Shown here in pieces: positions 62,384-64,000 of a stretch of 64,000 bases of DNA. Under the pieces are notes generated by a model. The model ran no database searches, was not told the DNA's origin, and worked only from the letters and a program-made list of their open reading frames with translations. How positions within the stretch are numbered: position 1 is the stretch's first letter; each line of letters begins with the position of its first letter. Origin of the DNA: Zhengitettix transpicula (Eukaryota; Arthropoda; Insecta; Orthoptera; Tetrigidae). The DNA lies in the NCBI GenBank assembly GCA_037074705.1, contig CM073591.1:62126897-62190896 (forward strand). Reading direction: 5' to 3'. Made by a program: the position numbers and the translations under genes.

Positions 62384-63606
62384 ATTTTGCTATGAAATAT
62401 TGGTACAACCTGTATATATAATTGTTCATAACTTGTTTCATATATAAATAGAAATTGTTTTATACTCGAAACTGTAAATTTATTATTGCATTTAAATGTT
62501 ACTGTTTCAAGTTTCCTATGTTACTTGCGGACTATGATATAATGTGATCATGTAGTCTTCGAATATACATATTAGGCATAAATGCAAACTTTCTCAACAT
62601 TCGAGTTTGAATAAATCTTTCTGGGGATTCTATCTTAGTTGATGTTGGCGATAAACATGACATTTAGATAACTACTCATTCAACATTGTACAGCTGAATA
62701 AATACTCTGCAAGATGGCAACAGGGGTATGGTATCAGTTGCTCGTACATTGTACTTGTAGTCACTCCTAACTGTGCCAGAATCTCAAGAAATCTCAAAAA
62801 ACATAATTTAGATTTTACAGATAAATTCAACAACAAATATTTGTGGTTGTTGTTATCTATGAGCTGCTTAAGACCTGTTTGTGTGAATTGTTTAGCTATT
62901 AAGCTTATGAAAATTGTTTTTGCCCAAAAATTGTTATGGTGGAGTCATTAAACACAATGTATAAGTATCTTTAGCTTATAGCCTACTGAACAACACATAC
63001 AAAACTGTAGAATAACTAAAACATTACACCAATATTGTGTGATTGAGTTTTTGGCACTGGCCGCTTAGAAATACATTTAAAAATGCACACTTGTATCAAT
63101 TTTGCTGTCATGTCACCTTATTTTCAGAAACACATACTCTATTATTGTGTTATTGCAGCTTCCAGAAATGTTGTTTTTGTCCATCTGCACTTGTTCCAAA
63201 TTAGTGTCTCCATAGCTCCTTATATAAGCAGCGTGTTGGAGTGATACCTTGAAAGTATTTCAGAACATTATTGGAGGGTGCAATTTGAGAGAGACAGAAC
63301 ACAGATATATGCCTGACTCGTTACATAAAACAATTGTCACCTTCATAACAAAAGTTCTGCAAATTATTTTTAAGTGAACCCTAAAACAATTAAGCATGTA
63401 TATGTATTATATACATATAGTCGTAACAACACATGGCATTGAGATACAATTCTTGTGTGATACACTTTTTATGTCGTCTGTGCCTCGTACTGACAGACCA
63501 TGTGTTTTTGATATTCAATAATCCAATTTAAAAATGTTATCTACTTTAATAAAAGATTTTTAATTATTTTTTTATTTTGTGACCACCTGTTCGCTGAGGA
63601 TCAGAT
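62384..63606. other. 3' flank of PPIL2
   Basis: The PPIL2 poly(A) signal AATAAA is at 62610-62615. The rest is AT-rich with no gene or repeat recognised. Confidence 0.5.
62610..62615 (+). promoter_or_regulatory. Candidate poly(A) signal of PPIL2
   Basis: AATAAA about 227 nt after the stop codon, followed by CTTTCTGGGG. Nearer variants such as TATAAA-type sites also exist, so this is a best guess. Confidence 0.4.
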
Positions 63607-64000
63607 TTTTTTTTTTTTTAGGCCAACAGGCTACATGAGGGTGATCCAATTGGGCAACTCCCTTTTAATAGCATAGGAAGGGATTTGAAAGGGGGGATGC
63701 GGAAGGGTAGAGAAAGGTAGCCAAGGGTTAAATAGGGCCCCCGGGCTATATTTTAAGTATCCTACCTGGCATTCGCCCAAAAAAATGCAGGGAAAACCCT
63801 AGAAAAACCTGCATCAGGTAGGTCGGGCATTGGGTACTTGTCCCACGCCCTTCCGATGGCAGGAGAGGAGTTTGCTGTGGGGACGCAGCATTCCCTTCTC
63901 CGTCCCTCGACCAGTTTAGGAGGCAGCTGGCCGACTATTCCAATGGGAATAGCGAACAACTCTTACCGTATGCCCAAGGTCTGCGACCCCGGAACATACA
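63607..64000 (-). mobile_element. Tailed retroposon family A, copy 8 (runs off the window, minus)
   Basis: A T-run of about 12 then AGGCCAACAGGCTACATGAG shows the poly(A) end on the minus strand. The body follows the consensus closely to the last base of the window. The 5' end and target-site duplication lie outside. Confidence 0.8.

Noticed and set aside
1..64000. CRISPR arrays, operons, riboswitches or other bacterial systems
   Set aside because: The window is clearly eukaryotic with spliced genes; no direct-repeat/spacer array was seen.

Overview
This is a eukaryotic nuclear window, almost certainly from an insect or close arthropod. It is AT-rich, with long introns, canonical GT/AG splice sites, many (TA)n tracts and a mixed load of retroelements and DNA transposons. 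All five genes were rebuilt exon by exon from reading frame, splice sites and family similarity; every phase closes. The order or species cannot be fixed from sequence alone.

Layout. 1.4-11.2 kb (+): a six-exon F-box protein with degenerate leucine-rich repeats, whose fourth intron is packed with inverted tRNA-headed short repeats, a foldback element and a dead LINE reverse-transcriptase piece. 15.7-24.0 kb (-): pyruvate kinase, eight coding exons, with a broken Ty1/copia element lying antisense in its third coding intron. 25-44.5 kb: a gene desert made of repeats. It holds two copies of a ~1 kb solo-LTR family, several copies of a ~525-590 bp tailed retroposon with target-site duplications, a 92-bp-armed hairpin with a Penelope-like 3' signature, and a truncated mariner. 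44.6-51.0 kb (+): phosphoserine aminotransferase, eight exons, with a young retroposon in intron 2. 52.8-53.7 kb (+): the small coiled-coil protein SSNA1. 56.2-62.4 kb (+): PPIL2, a U-box plus cyclophilin protein, eleven exons, with a Penelope-like reverse-transcriptase fragment in an inverted configuration in intron 6. The window ends inside another copy of the tailed retroposon.

Function. The genes are mostly housekeeping. Pyruvate kinase makes pyruvate at the end of glycolysis, and PSAT draws 3-phosphoglycerate carbon into serine. The F-box protein and PPIL2 both point to ubiquitin ligase work (substrate adaptor and U-box, respectively). SSNA1 is a microtubule/centrosome fibril protein. 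I see no operon-like arrangement; their proximity is probably incidental.

The most notable material is the repeat biology: hammerhead-like Penelope tails, a twin-priming-like inverted insertion, a 272-bp inverted repeat carrying two foldable tRNA-like units, a tailed retroposon family with open frames on both strands, and a four-copy foldback family.
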